Below the pieces are notes generated by a model, which did not search any database, had not been told where the DNA came from, and saw only the letters and a program-made list of their open reading frames with translations. Both the position numbers and the translations under genes were made by a program. Source: Isoperla grammatica (taxonomy: Eukaryota > Arthropoda > Insecta > Plecoptera > Perlodidae). From it: a DNA stretch of 64,000 bases. The stretch spans positions 44,679,533 to 44,743,532 of the forward strand of contig OX246745.1 of NCBI GenBank assembly GCA_945910005.1, given 5' to 3'. Of the stretch, positions 62,727 through 64,000 are shown in pieces. How positions within the stretch are numbered: the stretch's first letter is position 1; every line of letters begins with the position of its first letter.

Positions 62727-64000
62727 AATGTGGATTGGATCACAAGTCACGTAGAAACAGTTATCAAAGAGACAGTGAGACTATATAATGTGGATTGGAT
62801 CACAAGTCACGTAGAAACAGTTATCAAAGAGACAGTGAGACTATATAATGTGGATTGGATCACAAGTCACGTAGAAACAGTTATCAAAGAGACAGTGAGA
62901 CTATATAATGTGGATTGGATCACAAGTCACGTAGAAACAGTTATCAAAGAGACAGTGAGACTATATAATGTGGATTGGATCACAAGTCACGTAGAAACAG
63001 TTATCAAAGAGACAGTGAGACTATATAATGTGGATTGGATCACGAGTCACGTAGAAACAGTTATCAAAGAGACAGTGAGACAATATAATGTGGATTGGAT
63101 CACAAGTCACGTAGAAACAGTTATCAAAGAGACAGTGAGACTATATAATGTGGATTGGATCACAAGTCACGTAGAAACAGTTATCATAGAGACAGTGAGA
63201 CTATATAATGTGGATTGGATCACAAGTCACGTAGAAACAGTTATCAAAGAGACAGTGAGACTATATAATGTGGATTCAGTGAGACTATATAATGTGGATT
63301 GGATCACAAGTCACGTAGAAACAGTTATCAAAGAGACAGTGAGACTATATAATGTGGATTGGATCACAAGTCACGTAGAAACAGTTATCAAAGAGACAGT
63401 GAGACTATATAATGTGGATTGGATCACAAGTCACGTAGAAACAGTTATCATAGAGACAGTGAGACTATATAATGTGGATTGGATCACAAGTCACGTTGAA
63501 ACAGTTATCAAAGAGACAGTGAGACTATATAATGTGGATTGGATCACAAGTCACGTAGAAACAGTTAACAAAGAGACAGTGAGACTATATGATGTGGATT
63601 GGATCACAAGTCACGTAGAAACAGTTAACAAAGAGACAGTGAGACTATATGATGTGGATTGGATCACAAGTCACGTAGAAACAGTTATCAAAGAGACAGT
63701 GAGACTATATAATGTGGATTGGATCACAAGTCACGTAGAAACAGTTATCAAAGAGACAGTGAGACTATATAATGTGGATTGGATCACAAGTCACGTAGAA
63801 ACAGTTATCATAGAGACAGTGAGACTATATAATGTGGATTAGATCACAAGTCACGTAGAAACAGTTATCAAGGAGACAGTGAGGCTATATAATGTGTATT
63901 GGATCACAAGTCACGTAGAAACAGTTATCAAAGAGACAGTGAGACTATATAATGTGGATTGGATCACAAGTCACGTAGAAACAGTTATCAAGGAGACAGT
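62727..64000. repeat. 60-bp satellite array, runs off the window end
   Basis: About 21 copies of a 60-bp unit starting ATGTGGATTGGATCACAAGT. One aberrant partial unit lies at 63,272-63,300, where GTGGATTCAGTGAG joins out of register. Because 60 is divisible by three, the plus strand stays open for 387 codons (NVDWITSHVETVIKETVRLY periodicity) until a TAG at 63,840. I regard this as non-coding satellite, with some doubt, since the array continues beyond the window. Confidence 0.95.

Noticed and set aside
35941..64000. N-terminal PPEF exons (IQ motif, GDxHG, GDxVDRG, GNHE)
   Set aside because: Looked for on the minus strand in the non-repetitive parts (35.9-38.9 kb and 62.3-62.7 kb); nothing matching was seen. 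They probably lie beyond the window.

Overview
The window is animal nuclear DNA. It has spliced genes with GT/AG introns, several decayed non-LTR retrotransposons (LINEs), small DNA transposons, and very large amounts of minisatellite and satellite DNA. No bacterial or organellar signature is present. A marine invertebrate, possibly a mollusc, fits the gene and repeat style, but the sequence alone does not prove the phylum.

Layout. At 0.17-0.38 kb there is an (ATT)n microsatellite. At 0.53-3.7 kb there is a dead PHD-EN-RT LINE on the minus strand. At 5.44-7.81 kb lie the last two exons of an unrecognised plus-strand gene encoding a Lys/Ser-rich protein, split by an intron carrying a (TGTC)n tract. 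At 9.26-10.62 kb there is an array of about 80 copies of a 17-bp palindromic unit. At 12.56-14.22 kb there is an uninterrupted (TAG)n tract of about 552 units. At 14.9-15.3 kb there is a MITE-like inverted-repeat element.

The main gene occupies 15,977-35,940 on the minus strand, tail to tail with the first gene. Seven exons join in perfect phase into the C-terminal 378 residues of a PPEF/rdgC-type serine/threonine phosphatase: the C-terminal part of the PPP catalytic domain followed by three EF-hands. The N-terminal half (IQ motif, GDxHG, GDxVDRG and GNHE motifs) lies further upstream, beyond a 23-kb satellite, and was not found in the window. The introns are packed with tandem arrays: 70, 35, 11, 22, 93, 71 and 24/11 bp. 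They also hold a nearly complete but dead LINE, a LINE fragment, and a hAT-type MITE with a perfect 8-bp target duplication 13 bp from a splice donor.

The most unusual feature concerns two of these arrays. The 35-bp array (44 copies) and the 71-bp array (30 copies) are built from the exon-intron junction itself. Every unit carries the end of the adjacent coding exon (12 nt and about 36 nt respectively) plus its GT splice donor. In both cases the first intronic unit supplies an in-frame stop, so only the outermost, exonic donor gives full-length protein.

From 38.9 to 62.3 kb there is a 66-bp satellite of about 354 units. It contains a nearly identical tandem duplication of about 10 kb, the second copy lacking 555 bp. 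A 60-bp array starts at 62.7 kb and runs off the window end.
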